Assembly: GCF_003319115.1 (NCBI RefSeq)
Contig: NZ_QOHF01000031.1
Span: forward strand, 1 to 49,688
DNA: 49,688 nucleotides
DNA from: Geodermatophilus sp. TF02-6
GTDB lineage: Bacteria; Actinomycetota; Actinomycetes; Mycobacteriales; Geodermatophilaceae
Direction: 5' to 3'
Under the pieces are notes generated by a model, which worked only from the letters and a program-made list of their open reading frames with translations, had not been told where the DNA came from and did no database searches. Positions 1-9,217 of the stretch are shown here, one piece after another. Within the stretch, counting starts at the first letter, position 1. Every line of letters starts with the position of its first letter. A program made the translations under genes and the position numbers.

Positions 1-56
1 CCCGTCTCGCAGATCTCACGCTGGACATCAACGGTGTCGAGCGAGCAGGGCGATGA
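1..56 (+). CDS. possible 3' end of an upstream gene (partial)
   Basis: The frame starting at base 3 is open and ends in TGA at 54-56, giving about 17 residues that end in VERAGR. The tail is too short to identify. In Streptomyces the redox sensor gene rex sits directly upstream of hemA, so rex is a reasonable guess from context only. The other two frames close soon after, so this may equally be non-coding. Confidence 0.25.
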   Translation, partial: RLADLTLDINGVERAGR

Positions 57-77
57 CGAGGCGGCACCTCGGGCGCA

Positions 78-102
78 TCACCGACCCAACCAAGATCGGT
101 GA
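78..102 (+). promoter_or_regulatory. inverted repeat in the hemA leader
   Basis: TCACCGA (78-84) and TCGGTGA (96-102) are perfect 7-bp inverted repeats with an 11-base loop, ending 18 bases before the preferred hemA GTG. It could be an operator or an RNA hairpin near the ribosome binding site. No consensus for a known regulator was recognised. Confidence 0.35.
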
Positions 103-120
103 CGGATGGATGGTGCACCA

Positions 121-1500
121 GTGAGCCTGCTGGCGGTCGGCGTCAGCCACCAGACCGCGCCCGTCACGCTGCTGGAGCAGTTCGCGATGGGTGCCGACGA
201 CACCGTCAAGGCCCTGCACGAACTGGTCGGCAGCGACCACGTCAGCGAGGCCATCGTGCTGGCGACCTGCAACCGGGTCGAGGTCTTCGCCGAGGTGGAC
301 CGCTTCCACGGCGGCGTCACCGAGGTCAGCCGGGTGCTGGCCCGGCAGGCCGGGGCCACCGTGGAGGAGCTCTCCCCGTACGTCACCGTCCACTACGAGG
401 ACCAGGCGGTCACCCACCTGTTCACCGTCGCCGCCGGGCTGGACTCGATGGTCGTCGGCGAGACGCAGGTGCTCGGACAGCTGCGCACCGCCTACGCGCT
501 GGCCCGCGAGCAGGGCACGGTCGGCCGGGCCCTGCACCCGGTCGCGCAGCGGGCGCTGCGGGTGGGCAAGCGGGTGCACTCCGAGACGGGCATCGACAAG
601 GCCGGCGCCTCGCTGGTGTCGGTCTCCCTGGACCGGGCCGAGGAGCGGCTCGGCTGCCTCGCGGGCCGGCCGGCGCTGGTCGTCGGGGCGGGCTCGATGG
701 GTGCCCTCGCGGCGACCACGCTGGCCCGCCGCGGTGCCGGGATCACCGTCTGCAGCCGCACGCCCGCGCACGCCGAGCGGCTGGCCGCCGCGGTGGAGGG
801 CCGGGCCGCCGACCTGGCCCGCCTGCCCGAGGAGATCGCCGCCGCCGACGTGCTGGTCACCTGCACCGGCGCGCGCGGCACCGTCGTCGGCACCGAGGTG
901 GTCGCCGGCGCGATGCGGTCCAGGGGCGGGGCCGGCCGGCCGGAGCGGCCGCTGGTGGTCGTCGACCTGGCGCTGCCGCGGGACGTCGACCCCCGGGTCG
1001 CCGCCCTGCCGGGGGTGCACGTCGTGGACCTGGCGCTGCTGCAGGGCGCGCGGACGGCGGCCGGCGAGCACCCGGCCAGCGGTGGGGTGGCCGCCGACGA
1101 CGTGGCCGCGGCGCACGCCCTCATCGAGGCCGAGACCGCGCTGGTGCGCGCCGAGCGGCAGGCCGCCGCGGTGGCGCCCACGGTGTCCGCGCTGCGCAGC
1201 CAGGCCGCGGAGGTGGTGGACGCCGAGCTGCTGCGGCTGTCCGCCCGCCTCCCCGACCTGGACGCCCGGGCCCGGGCCGAGGTCGCCCGCACGGTCCGCC
1301 GGGTCGTCGACAAGCTGCTGCACGAGCCGACGGTGCGGGTCAAGGAACTGGCCAGCGCCCCCGGCGGCGTGGACTACGCCGACGCGCTGCGCGCCCTGTT
1401 CGGGCTGGGCATCGACGCCGAGGTGGCCCCGGAGTGCACCACCCTGGCCGAGGCGGTCGCCGTCGACCCCGACGACCTGCGCCCGGGGGGTGGCGCGTGA
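121..1500 (+). CDS. hemA: glutamyl-tRNA reductase
   Basis: Catalyses the NADPH-dependent reduction of glutamyl-tRNA(Glu) to glutamate-1-semialdehyde, the first committed step of C5-pathway heme synthesis. The N-terminal catalytic domain has the GVSHQTAPV opening and the TCNRVE motif. With the GTG at 121 the nucleophilic cysteine is Cys50, as in E. coli HemA. The GETQVLGQ motif and the Rossmann segment VVGAGSMG follow, then the helical dimerisation domain. An in-frame ATG at 106 would add five residues; neither start has a strong ribosome binding site, and 121 is preferred because it matches family N-termini. The stop overlaps hemC by four bases (GTGA), so translation is probably coupled. HemL, the next enzyme of the pathway, lies about 4 kb downstream in the same operon. 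Length is about 459 residues, normal for actinobacteria. Confidence 0.96.
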   Translation: MSLLAVGVSHQTAPVTLLEQFAMGADDTVKALHELVGSDHVSEAIVLATCNRVEVFAEVDRFHGGVTEVSRVLARQAGATVEELSPYVTVHYEDQAVTHLFTVAAGLDSMVVGETQVLGQLRTAYALAREQGTVGRALHPVAQRALRVGKRVHSETGIDKAGASLVSVSLDRAEERLGCLAGRPALVVGAGSMGALAATTLARRGAGITVCSRTPAHAERLAAAVEGRAADLARLPEEIAAADVLVTCTGARGTVVGTEVVAGAMRSRGGAGRPERPLVVVDLALPRDVDPRVAALPGVHVVDLALLQGARTAAGEHPASGGVAADDVAAAHALIEAETALVRAERQAAAVAPTVSALRSQAAEVVDAELLRLSARLPDLDARARAEVARTVRRVVDKLLHEPTVRVKELASAPGGVDYADALRALFGLGIDAEVAPECTTLAEAVAVDPDDLRPGGGA

Positions 1501-2477
1501 CCGAGCTCGCGAGGTCGCCCCGGGACCGGGCCGCCGCCACCGACACCCTGCGGCTGGGCACCCGGGCCAGCCAGCTGGCCACCACCCAGTCGCGGACGGT
1601 CGCCGACGCGATCACCGCGGCCAGCGGCGTCCCCGTCGAGCTGGTGCACATCAGCACCGAGGGGGACCGCTCGTCGGCGGCGATCGCCCAGCTCGGCGGC
1701 ACCGGCGTCTTCGTCACGACCATCCGCCGGGCGCTGGCCGACGGCACCGTCGACGTCGCCGTCCACAGCTACAAGGACCTGCCCACGCTGCCCGAGCCGG
1801 GGCTGGCCATCGCCGCCGTCCCGCCCCGGGAGGACCCGCGCGACGCGCTGGTGGCCCGGGGCGGCCTCACCCTCGGCGAGCTGCCGGCGGGGGCGAGGGT
1901 GGGCACCGGCGCTCCCCGCCGGGTCGCCCAGCTGCGCGCCCTGGGCCTCGGCCTGGAGGTCGTGCCGATCCGCGGCAACGTGGACACCCGCATGGCGCGG
2001 GTCGTCGGGCGGGTGGGGCAGGACGCAGACCTGGACGCCGTCGTGCTGGCCCGCGCCGGGCTGGCCCGGCTGGGCCGGCTGGACGCCGTCACCGAGACCC
2101 TCGACCCGCTGCAGGTGCTGCCCGCGCCGGCGCAGGGTGCGCTGGCCGTGGAGTGCCGGGCCGACGACGTCCGCACGCGGCGGCTGCTCGGCGCGCTCGA
2201 CGACCCGGCGACCCGGGCCTGCGTGCTGGCCGAGCGCACCACGCTGGCCGCGCTGGAGGCCGGCTGCATCGCGCCGGTCGCGGCGTACGCCGAGCTGGCC
2301 GAGGGCGAGGACGGCCCCGAGCTGTTCCTCCGGGCCTCGGTCACCGCGCTCGACGGCGGCGACGCCGTCCGCGGCTCGGCGACCGGTGCGCCGGCCGACG
2401 CCGAGCGGCTCGGCCGCGAGCTGGCCGCCGACCTGCTCGACCGCGGCGCCGCGGACCTCGTGTCGGCGTCCCGATGA
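1497..2477 (+). CDS. hemC: hydroxymethylbilane synthase (porphobilinogen deaminase)
   Basis: Condenses four porphobilinogens into hydroxymethylbilane. The protein has 326 residues. After a short N-terminal extension the [11 protein letters not shown] opening is typical, followed by HSYKDLPT, the arginine-rich RRVAQLRA segment, the PIRGNVDTR motif, and [10 protein letters not shown]. The EAGCIAPV motif carries the cysteine that binds the dipyrromethane cofactor. The GTG start overlaps the hemA stop by four bases, with no room for a separate promoter. Product goes to the uroporphyrinogen-III synthase encoded next. Confidence 0.96.
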   Translation: MTELARSPRDRAAATDTLRLGTRASQLATTQSRTVADAITAASGVPVELVHISTEGDRSSAAIAQLGGTGVFVTTIRRALADGTVDVAVHSYKDLPTLPEPGLAIAAVPPREDPRDALVARGGLTLGELPAGARVGTGAPRRVAQLRALGLGLEVVPIRGNVDTRMARVVGRVGQDADLDAVVLARAGLARLGRLDAVTETLDPLQVLPAPAQGALAVECRADDVRTRRLLGALDDPATRACVLAERTTLAALEAGCIAPVAAYAELAEGEDGPELFLRASVTALDGGDAVRGSATGAPADAERLGRELAADLLDRGAADLVSASR

Positions 2478-2560
2478 GCCCCTCCTCCCGGGCCGGGCAG
2501 CAACCCCCGGCCTCCCACAACCCCGCACGCGCCCTCCGGGGCCAGAACCAGGAACACGTG

Positions 2561-4111
2561 ATGACGCGCTTCCGCAAGCACAACGGCGGGACGGCCGGCA
2601 CGGTCGTCTTCGTCGGCGCCGGCCCGGGCGACCCCGGGATGCTCACCGCCCGGGCGACCGCGGCGCTCACCGAGGCCGACACCGTCCTCGTCGACCCCGA
2701 CGTCCCGTCGGCGCTCACCGACGCCGTCCGCGCGGACCGGCCCGAGCTGGAGCTGACCCCCGCCACCGGCGAGCCGGCCGAGATCGCCAAGGCCGCCGTC
2801 GCCGCCGCCAAGGGCGGCTGCACCGTCGTCCGGCTGGTCGCCGGCGACCCGTTCACCTCCGACGGCGTGGTCAAGGAGGTGCTGGCCGTCAGCCGCACCT
2901 CGGTGGGCTTCGACGTCGTCCCCGGCGTCGCCCCGGCCACCGCCGTCCCGGCCTTCGCCGGCGTCGCCCTCGGCGGCACCTCGCTGACCGCGGACCTGCG
3001 CGGCGGCGAGGCCGACCTGGCCGCGCTGGCCGCCGCGGCGACCGGCCTGGCCGCGCCGCTGGTGCTGCGCGGCGACGCCCAGGACCTCCCCGACGCCGCC
3101 GCGCGGCTGGTCGAGGGCGGGCTGCCCGGCAGCACCCCGGTCGTGGTCACCAGCGGCGGCTCGGGCACCGGGCAGCGGAGCGTGGTGGCCCAGCTCGCCG
3201 CCGTCGCGGAGAAGACCGCCGGGCTGGACGCCGTCTCCGGGCCGGTCGTGGCCACCGTCGGCTCGGCCGTCGACAAGCGCGGCAAGCTCTCCTGGTGGGA
3301 GAGCCGGCCGCTGTTCGGCTGGCGGGTGCTGGTGCCCCGCACCAAGGACCAGGCCGGGGAGATGAGCGACCGGCTGCGCGCCTACGGCGCCGTCCCGGTC
3401 GAGGTGCCGACCATCGCCGTCGAGCCGCCGCGCAGCCCCGCGCAGATGGACCGCGCGATCAAGGGCCTGGTCACCGGCCGCTACGGCTGGATCGTGTTCA
3501 CCTCGGTCAACGCGGTGCGGGCCGTCCGCGAGAAGTTCGTCGAGCTCGGTCTGGACGCGCGCGCCTTCGCCGGCGTCAAGGTGGCCTGCGTCGGCGAGTC
3601 CACCGCCGAGGCGGTGCGCGCCTTCGGCATCGCGCCGGAGCTGGTGCCCACGGGTGCGCAGTCCAGCGAGGGTCTGCTGGCCGACTTCCCGGAGTACGAC
3701 GACGTGCTCGACCCGATCGACCGGGTGCTGCTGCCCCGCGCCGACATCGCCACCGAGACCCTCGCCGCGGGGTTGAAGGAGCGCGGCTGGGAGATCGACG
3801 ACGTCACCGCCTACCGGACCGTGCGGGCCGCTCCGCCGCCTGCCCCGGTGCGCGAGGCGATCAAGGGCGGCGGGTTCGACGCGGTGTGCTTCACCTCCTC
3901 GAGCACGGTGCGCAACCTGGTCGGCATCGCCGGCAAGCCGCACGCCAGGACCGTCGTCGCGGCGATCGGCCCGCAGACGGCGGCCACCGCCGGCGAGTTC
4001 GGCCTGCGGGTCGACGTCCAGCCGGAGACCTCCGCGGTGGCGCCGCTGGTGGACGCGCTCGCCGAGTTCGCCGCGGCCCGCCGCACCGAGCAGGAGGGGG
4101 ACACCCGGTGA
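2561..4111 (+). CDS. hemD: uroporphyrinogen-III synthase with N-terminal SUMT-like domain
   Basis: A two-domain protein of about 516 residues. The N-terminal ~240 residues resemble uroporphyrinogen-III C-methyltransferase (CobA/SUMT): VGAGPGDPGMLTARA, a GDPF motif and a VVPGVAPATAVPAFAG segment. The C-terminal ~260 residues are uroporphyrinogen-III synthase (HemD fold, WRVLVPRTKDQAGEM, IVFTSVNAV, CFTSSSTVRNLVG), which closes hydroxymethylbilane to uroporphyrinogen III. The SUMT domain looks eroded: the usual DRLVS becomes DPDVP and RLKGGDPF becomes RLVAGDPF, so methyltransferase activity is doubtful. The ATG at 2561 is chosen because AGGAA precedes it at good spacing. An ATG at 2474 overlapping the hemC stop is the alternative and would add 29 low-complexity residues. 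The stop overlaps hemB by four bases. Confidence 0.92.
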   Translation: MTRFRKHNGGTAGTVVFVGAGPGDPGMLTARATAALTEADTVLVDPDVPSALTDAVRADRPELELTPATGEPAEIAKAAVAAAKGGCTVVRLVAGDPFTSDGVVKEVLAVSRTSVGFDVVPGVAPATAVPAFAGVALGGTSLTADLRGGEADLAALAAAATGLAAPLVLRGDAQDLPDAAARLVEGGLPGSTPVVVTSGGSGTGQRSVVAQLAAVAEKTAGLDAVSGPVVATVGSAVDKRGKLSWWESRPLFGWRVLVPRTKDQAGEMSDRLRAYGAVPVEVPTIAVEPPRSPAQMDRAIKGLVTGRYGWIVFTSVNAVRAVREKFVELGLDARAFAGVKVACVGESTAEAVRAFGIAPELVPTGAQSSEGLLADFPEYDDVLDPIDRVLLPRADIATETLAAGLKERGWEIDDVTAYRTVRAAPPPAPVREAIKGGGFDAVCFTSSSTVRNLVGIAGKPHARTVVAAIGPQTAATAGEFGLRVDVQPETSAVAPLVDALAEFAAARRTEQEGDTR

Positions 4112-5121
4112 CCCGCGGCTTCGCGAGGGGCCGGCGGCTGCGCTCGACGCCCGCGCTGCGGCGGCTGACCGCGCAGACCCGGCTGGCCCCGGCGGACCTC
4201 GTGCTGCCGGTCTTCGTCAAGGAGGGCATCGACGAGCCGGTGCCGATCGGCTCGATGCCCGGCGTCGTCCAGCACACCACGGACTCGCTGCGCAAGGCCG
4301 CGCACGAGGCGGCCGAGGCCGGCGTCGGCGGGCTGATCCTCTTCGGCATCCCGGGTGAGGGGAAGAAGGACGCATCGGGCTCCCAGGCCGACGCTGCCGA
4401 CGGCGTCGTTAACGTCGCCCTGCAGCAGCTCTCCGCCGACCTCGACGACGAGCTGGTGCTCGTGGCCGACCTGTGCCTGTGCGAGTACACCGACCACGGG
4501 CACTGCGGGCTGGTGACCCCGGCCAGGGGTGGGGTCCGGGGGCAGGGCGGGGAACTCGTGGTCGACAACGACCCCACGCTGGACCGCTACGCGTCCGTGG
4601 CCGTCGCCCAGGCGCAGGCCGGGGCGCACGTCATCGCGCCCAGCGGGATGATGGACGGCCAGGTCGCGGCGATCCGCGCCGGGCTGGACGGCGCCGGGTA
4701 CACCGAGACGCCGGTCCTGGCCTACGCGGCCAAGTACGCCTCCGGTTTCTACGGGCCGTTCCGGGAGGCCGCCGAGGGGGCACCGCGCTTCGGCGACCGC
4801 TCGACCTACCAGATGGACCCGCCCAACGCCGACGAGGCGCTGCGCGAGGTCGCCCAGGACCTCGCCGAGGGCGCCGACGCGGTCATGGTCAAGCCCGCGC
4901 TGCCCTACCTGGACGTCGTGGCCCGGGTGGCCGACGCGGTGCACGTTCCGGTGGCCGCCTACCAGGTCAGCGGCGAGTACGCGATGGTGGAGGCGGCCGC
5001 CGCCCGCGGCTGGGTGGACCGGCGGCGGGCGGTCCTGGAGACCCTCACCGCGATCCGCCGCGCTGGGGCCGGCACCGTGCTGACCTACTGGGCGGTGGAG
5101 GCCGCGCGCTGGCTGCGATGA
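4108..5121 (+). CDS. hemB: delta-aminolevulinic acid dehydratase (porphobilinogen synthase)
   Basis: Condenses two 5-aminolevulinates into porphobilinogen. The protein has 337 residues. The two Schiff-base lysines are visible: Lys209 in [13 protein letters not shown] and Lys262 in [12 protein letters not shown] zinc-site cysteine triad is present in [14 protein letters not shown] (Cys123, Cys125, Cys133), so this is a zinc-type enzyme. The GTG start overlaps the hemD stop, and the stop overlaps the next gene by four bases. In order of reaction it acts before HemC, but the gene order hemA-C-D-B is the usual actinobacterial one. Confidence 0.96.
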   Translation: MTRGFARGRRLRSTPALRRLTAQTRLAPADLVLPVFVKEGIDEPVPIGSMPGVVQHTTDSLRKAAHEAAEAGVGGLILFGIPGEGKKDASGSQADAADGVVNVALQQLSADLDDELVLVADLCLCEYTDHGHCGLVTPARGGVRGQGGELVVDNDPTLDRYASVAVAQAQAGAHVIAPSGMMDGQVAAIRAGLDGAGYTETPVLAYAAKYASGFYGPFREAAEGAPRFGDRSTYQMDPPNADEALREVAQDLAEGADAVMVKPALPYLDVVARVADAVHVPVAAYQVSGEYAMVEAAAARGWVDRRRAVLETLTAIRRAGAGTVLTYWAVEAARWLR

Positions 5122-5615
5122 CGTACGTCGAGCCCGGCGGGTCGTGGCGGCCGTTCTGGCTGGCCGCCGCCGCCCTGGCCGTGCTCGTCGCCGCCGACGC
5201 CGTCCTGCCGGACCCGGACGTGCCGCCCCTGCTGTGGCTGGTCGGCGCGGTCTTCGTGCTCGGCACCTTCGCCGCCGGCGCCGTCACGGCCCGCCGCACG
5301 TGGACCGTCCGCGTCGACGCCGCCCCGGACCCGGCGCTGTCGGTCGGGCGGGAACGGGTGCCGCTCGCCGACGTCGACGCCCGTCACCTGCGCGCCGTCC
5401 GCGGCGGCCGGGCGGGCGGGGACGTCGGCGCCCCCGTCCTCGGCGGCGGCGGGTCGATCCCCCGCGGGCGGACCGGGCTGCCGCTCACGCTCACCGACGG
5501 GCGCACCGTGCTGGTGCCCACCCGGAACCCGGCGGCGCTGACCACGGCGCTGCTGGCCGCTCACCCGGACACCCGCGACGGGCACCCAGGGAAGCGAGGC
5601 ACACTGGGCTCGTGA
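5118..5615 (+). CDS. small membrane protein, DUF3093-like
   Basis: A 165-residue protein with two hydrophobic segments near the N-terminus (about 12-30 and 37-57), then a soluble domain with the pattern [21 protein letters not shown] at the end. The arrangement of two helices, a beta-rich domain and a 'displays as R-x-P-E-A-L'-like ending resembles the DUF3093 family of actinobacterial membrane proteins; this is from memory of the family and is not certain. The ATG overlaps the hemB stop (ATGA) and the stop overlaps hemL (GTGA), so it is made together with heme enzymes. A small membrane protein also follows hemB in Mycobacterium tuberculosis. Its function is unknown. Confidence 0.7.
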   Translation: MTYVEPGGSWRPFWLAAAALAVLVAADAVLPDPDVPPLLWLVGAVFVLGTFAAGAVTARRTWTVRVDAAPDPALSVGRERVPLADVDARHLRAVRGGRAGGDVGAPVLGGGGSIPRGRTGLPLTLTDGRTVLVPTRNPAALTTALLAAHPDTRDGHPGKRGTLGS

Positions 5616-6985
5616 CCTCGCCGGAGCGCCCCCCGTACGCCTACGAGGCCCCCACCTCGGCCGACCTGTTCGCCCGCGCGCAGCGGGTCACCCCGGGCGG
5701 CGTGAACAGCCCCGTGCGCGCCTTCCGCGCCGTCGGCGGCACCCCGCGGTTCATGGCGTCGGGGTCGGGCGCCCACCTCGTCGACGCCGACGGACGCCGC
5801 TACGTCGACCTGGTCGCCTCCTGGGGGCCGCTGATCCTCGGCCACGCCCACCCGGCCGTCGTCGAGGCGGTCACCGCCGCCGCCCGCCGCGGCCTGACCT
5901 TCGGCGCGCCCACCGAGGGCGAGGTGGAGCTGGCCTGCGAGATCGTCGCCCGCATGCCGCCGGTCCAGGAGGTCCGGCTGGTCAACTCCGGCACCGAGGC
6001 GGTGCTCTCGGCCGTCCGGCTGGCCCGCGGGGTCACCGGCCGCCCGCTGGTCGTCAAGTTCGCCGGGCACTACCACGGCCACGTCGACGCGCTGCTGGCC
6101 TCCGCCGGCTCCGGCGTCGCCACCCTCGGGCTGCCCGACACCCCGGGCGTCACCACCGGCGCGGCCGCCGACACCGTCGTCCTGCCCTACAACGACGTCG
6201 CCGCCGTGGAGGCCGTCTTCGCCGAGCGCGGCGGCGAGATCGCCTGCGTGATCAGCGAGGCGGCGGCCGGGAACATGGGCGTCGTCCCGCCGCTGGACGG
6301 GTTCAACGCCGAGCTGCGCCGGATCACCGCCGCGCACGGCGCGCTGCTGGTCCTCGACGAGGTCATGACCGGCTTCCGGGTGTCCCGCTCCGGCTGGTAC
6401 GGCCTGGACCCGGTGGACGCCGACCTGTTCACCTTCGGCAAGGTCATGGGCGGCGGGCTGCCCGCGGCGGCCTTCGGCGGCCGCGCCGACCTCATGCAGC
6501 ACCTGGCCCCGGCCGGGCCGGTCTACCAGGCGGGCACGCTGTCGGGGAACCCGGTGGCGGTCGCCGCGGGCCTGACCACGCTGCGGCACTGCACCGACGA
6601 GGTCTACGCCCGCTGCGACGAGGTGGCCGTGACCCTGCGCGGGGCGGCCAGTGCGGCGCTGTTCGCCGCCGGCGTCCCGCACCGGGTGCAGCAGGCCGGG
6701 TCGATGTTCTCCGTCTTCTTCGTCCCCGACGACCGGCAGGTGCGCGACTACGCCGACGCCCGCTCCCAGGACGCCGCCCGCTACACCGCCTTCTTCCACG
6801 CGATGCTCGCCCGGGGCGTGTACCTGCCGCCGTCGGCGTTCGAGGCGTGGTTCGTCAGCGCCGCCCTCGACGACGAGGCCGTGACCCGCGTGCTCGAGGC
6901 GCTGCCCGCGGCCGCCCGCGCTGCCGCGGCCGCCCAGCCCGCCACCGCCCCACCGGCCGAGGACCCGGCCGAGGTGAGCACCTGA
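5612..6985 (+). CDS. hemL: glutamate-1-semialdehyde 2,1-aminomutase
   Basis: PLP enzyme that turns glutamate-1-semialdehyde into 5-aminolevulinate, completing the C5 route begun by HemA. The protein has 457 residues. It shows [14 protein letters not shown], the substrate-binding NSGTEAV motif, HYHGHVD, the PLP-contacting [11 protein letters not shown], and the Schiff-base Lys277 in TFGKVMGGG. The C-terminal ~25 residues are an Ala/Pro/Glu-rich tail beyond the usual end. The GTG start overlaps the preceding stop by four bases, and the TGA shares one base with the ATG of the next gene. Confidence 0.96.
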   Translation: MTSPERPPYAYEAPTSADLFARAQRVTPGGVNSPVRAFRAVGGTPRFMASGSGAHLVDADGRRYVDLVASWGPLILGHAHPAVVEAVTAAARRGLTFGAPTEGEVELACEIVARMPPVQEVRLVNSGTEAVLSAVRLARGVTGRPLVVKFAGHYHGHVDALLASAGSGVATLGLPDTPGVTTGAAADTVVLPYNDVAAVEAVFAERGGEIACVISEAAAGNMGVVPPLDGFNAELRRITAAHGALLVLDEVMTGFRVSRSGWYGLDPVDADLFTFGKVMGGGLPAAAFGGRADLMQHLAPAGPVYQAGTLSGNPVAVAAGLTTLRHCTDEVYARCDEVAVTLRGAASAALFAAGVPHRVQQAGSMFSVFFVPDDRQVRDYADARSQDAARYTAFFHAMLARGVYLPPSAFEAWFVSAALDDEAVTRVLEALPAAARAAAAAQPATAPPAEDPAEVST

Positions 6986-7629
6986 TGGCGGCCCACGACC
7001 GGACCACCGTCGTCCACCTGCTCCGCCACGGCGAGGTCGCCAACCCGGAGAAGGTCCTCTACGGGCGGCTGCCCGGCTACCGGCTGTCGGAGACCGGCCA
7101 GGCCATGGCGCTGGCCGCGGCCGAGTGGTTCGCGGACAAGGACGTGACCCACCTGGTGTCCAGCCCGCTGGAGCGCGCCCGGCAGACCACCGCGCCCATC
7201 GCCGAGCGGCTGTCGCTGCCGGTGGCCGTCGACGAGGGGCTGATCGAGGCCGGCAACGCCTTCGAGGGGCTGCGGGTCGGCGTCGGGGACGGCGTCCTGC
7301 GTGCGCCGCAGCACTGGTGGAAGCTGCGCAACCCGTTCCGGCCGTCGTGGGGCGAGCCCTACGTCGAGATCGCCGCCCGCATGCTCGCCGCCGTCGAGTC
7401 CGCCCGCGACGCCGCCCGCGGCGCCGCGGCGGTGTGCGTCAGCCACCAGCTGCCCATCTGGACGCTGCGGCTGCACCTGGAGGGACGCCGCTACGCGCAC
7501 GACCCGCGCCGCCGCCAGTGCGGCCTGGCCAGCGTCACCTCGCTGACCTACGACGGCGACCGCCTGACCGGGATCTCCTACGCCGAGCCCGCCGGCGCCA
7601 CCGACCCGGACGCGGTACCCGGCGCATGA
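6985..7629 (+). CDS. histidine phosphatase family protein (phosphoglycerate mutase-like)
   Basis: A 214-residue member of the histidine phosphatase superfamily. The catalytic RHG motif is Arg14-His15-Gly16, the conserved SSPLERARQTT follows, and the second histidine lies in VCVSHQLPIW. The substrate is not evident; the family includes phosphoglycerate mutases and broad phosphatases. The gene starts on the last base of the hemL stop. A homologue lies between hemL and the cytochrome c maturation genes in M. tuberculosis (Rv0525), so the position is conserved. The last 15 codons plus stop are duplicated immediately downstream. Confidence 0.88.
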   Translation: MAAHDRTTVVHLLRHGEVANPEKVLYGRLPGYRLSETGQAMALAAAEWFADKDVTHLVSSPLERARQTTAPIAERLSLPVAVDEGLIEAGNAFEGLRVGVGDGVLRAPQHWWKLRNPFRPSWGEPYVEIAARMLAAVESARDAARGAAAVCVSHQLPIWTLRLHLEGRRYAHDPRRRQCGLASVTSLTYDGDRLTGISYAEPAGATDPDAVPGA

Positions 7630-7695
7630 CGGTCACCTCCTCGACATGCCGAGCCCGCCGGCGCCACCGACCCGGACGCGGTACCCGGCGCATGA
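7582..7695 (+). repeat. 48-bp direct duplication of a gene 3' end
   Basis: Bases 7582-7629 (last 15 codons of the histidine phosphatase plus TGA) are repeated exactly at 7648-7695, with an 18-base spacer. The offset of 66 bases keeps the copies in the same reading frame, but the second copy lies after the stop and is not translated as part of that gene. It fills the gap before the TlpA-like gene. Confidence 0.9.
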
Positions 7696-7718
7696 GGTGC
7701 TCCCCACGAAGCCACCCC

Positions 7719-8399
7719 ATGACGTTGCTCCGCTCCGCTCCACAACGCCGCGGGGACCCCGGCGGACGCTCCGCTGGCGCTCCACGTCCCCGCGGGGGCT
7801 CCGGTGGAGAGCGGCTGCTCGGGGCCGCCGTGGGCGCGCTGCTCCTGGTGTGCACGGTGTTCCTCGCCGGCTGCTCCACCGGCGCGAACGCCGTCGACGT
7901 CAACAACGGCGGCGAGTTCCGCTTCGTGGCCGGCACCCCGGCCGGTGAGGTCATCCCGGCGTCCGAGCGGGCCGCCGCCCCCGAGTTCTCCGGCGAGCTG
8001 CTGGGCGGGGGCGGGTTCTCCTCGACCGAGCTCGCCGGCGACGTTGCCGTCCTCAACTTCTGGGGCTCCTGGTGCCCGCCCTGCCGGGTGGAGACGCCGC
8101 AGTTCCAGCAGGTGTACGCCGAGGTCCGCGACCGGGGGGTGCAGTTCCTGGGCCTGAACGTCAAGGAGACCAGCGAGCAGTTCGCGCAGGCCTTCGTCGA
8201 CAGCGAGGGCATCACGTTCCCGTCGCTCTACGACCCGCGCGGCGAGGTGGCCCTGGCGTTCCGGGACTACCCGGCCAACGCGATCCCGTCCACCATCGTG
8301 CTGGACCGGCAGGGCCGGGTGGCCGCGGTCTACACCGGCGAGGTCGCCCAGGACGACCTGCGCGCGGTGCTCGACCGGCTGCTGGCGGAGGAGGGCTGA
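7719..8399 (+). CDS. TlpA/ResA-like thioredoxin-fold lipoprotein
   Basis: Extracytoplasmic thiol-disulfide oxidoreductase, probably reducing apocytochrome c cysteines for heme attachment. The protein has 226 residues: an Arg-rich N-terminus, a hydrophobic segment, a lipobox LAGC with lipidated Cys52, then a thioredoxin fold with the active site GSWCPPC (Cys119, Cys122) and the cis-Pro loop IPSTIVLD. The ATG at 7719 is chosen; an ATG at 7692 is in frame and would extend the already long n-region. The 5' coding part contains a 10-bp inverted repeat (7748-7757 with 7786-7795). The stop shares a base with ccdA. CcdA next door likely supplies electrons to it. Confidence 0.88.
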   Translation: MTLLRSAPQRRGDPGGRSAGAPRPRGGSGGERLLGAAVGALLLVCTVFLAGCSTGANAVDVNNGGEFRFVAGTPAGEVIPASERAAAPEFSGELLGGGGFSSTELAGDVAVLNFWGSWCPPCRVETPQFQQVYAEVRDRGVQFLGLNVKETSEQFAQAFVDSEGITFPSLYDPRGEVALAFRDYPANAIPSTIVLDRQGRVAAVYTGEVAQDDLRAVLDRLLAEEG

Positions 8400-9217
8400 T
8401 GGGGCAGACCCTCAGCGGCCTGGTCACCGACGGCCCGCTGCTCGTCGCCGCCGCCGTGGCCGCCCTCGTCGGGCTGGTCAGCTTCGCCTCGCCGTGCGTG
8501 CTGCCGCTGGTGCCCGGCTACCTCTCCTACGTCGCCGGCCTGGCTGGCACGGGCGAGCGTCCCCGGGCCGCGGTCCCGGCCGGAGGGGCGACGGCGACCG
8601 CGGTGCGCACGGACGTCGACCAGCGCTCGCCCCGCGGCCGGATGGTGCTCGGCGCGGCGCTGTTCGTGCTGGGCTTCACCGCCGTCTTCGTCGCCTTCGG
8701 TGCGGCCTTCGGCGGGCTGGGCCGGCTGCTGCTCGAGCACGCCGACGTCCTCACCCGCGTCCTCGGCGCGGTCACGGTCGTCATGGGCCTGGCCTTCCTC
8801 GGCTGGCTGCCGTTCCTGCAGCGCACCGCGCGGCTCTCGGCCCGCCCGGTCGCCGGCCTGGCCGGGGCACCGCTGCTGGGCGTCGTCTTCGGCCTGGGCT
8901 GGACGCCGTGCCTGGGGCCGACGCTGGCCGCGGTCAACTCGCTGGCCTACGTGGAGGCCACCGCCGGGCGGGGAGCCCTCCTGGGCGTCGCGTACTGCCT
9001 CGGCCTGGGCGTGCCGTTCGTGCTGGTCGCCCTGGGCGCGCGCTGGGCCCTCGGCGCCACGTCCCTCCTGCGCCGGCACGCCCGCACGGTCACCCGCGCC
9101 GGCGGGGCGCTGCTGGTCGTCGTCGGCGTCCTGCTGGTCACCGGGGCGTGGACGGAGTTGACGGGCTGGCTGCGCTCGTGGCTGGCCACCACCGGGTTCG
9201 GGGAGTCCGCGCTGTGA
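8399..9217 (+). CDS. ccdA: cytochrome c biogenesis protein CcdA
   Basis: Polytopic membrane protein that carries reducing equivalents from cytoplasmic thioredoxin to the outside TlpA/ResA-like protein. The protein has 272 residues with about six hydrophobic segments. The conserved redox pair is Cys33 in FASPCVLPLVPGY and Cys170 in GWTPCLGPTLA. A polar insert lies at about residues 50-78 between the first two segments. The ATG shares one base with the upstream stop and the gene overlaps resB by four bases. Length and order fit the System II locus. Confidence 0.93.
   Translation: MGQTLSGLVTDGPLLVAAAVAALVGLVSFASPCVLPLVPGYLSYVAGLAGTGERPRAAVPAGGATATAVRTDVDQRSPRGRMVLGAALFVLGFTAVFVAFGAAFGGLGRLLLEHADVLTRVLGAVTVVMGLAFLGWLPFLQRTARLSARPVAGLAGAPLLGVVFGLGWTPCLGPTLAAVNSLAYVEATAGRGALLGVAYCLGLGVPFVLVALGARWALGATSLLRRHARTVTRAGGALLVVVGVLLVTGAWTELTGWLRSWLATTGFGESAL

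Noticed and set aside
78..120. Riboswitch or T-box leader in front of hemA
   Set aside because: Only about 40 bases are available and one simple hairpin is visible; no conserved riboswitch or T-box sequence is present.
28..1323. Long minus-strand open frame opposite hemA, and similar long antisense frames across the window
   Set aside because: High GC leaves few stop codons in any frame. These translations are Arg/Gly/Ala/His-rich, show no domains, and lie opposite well-supported genes.
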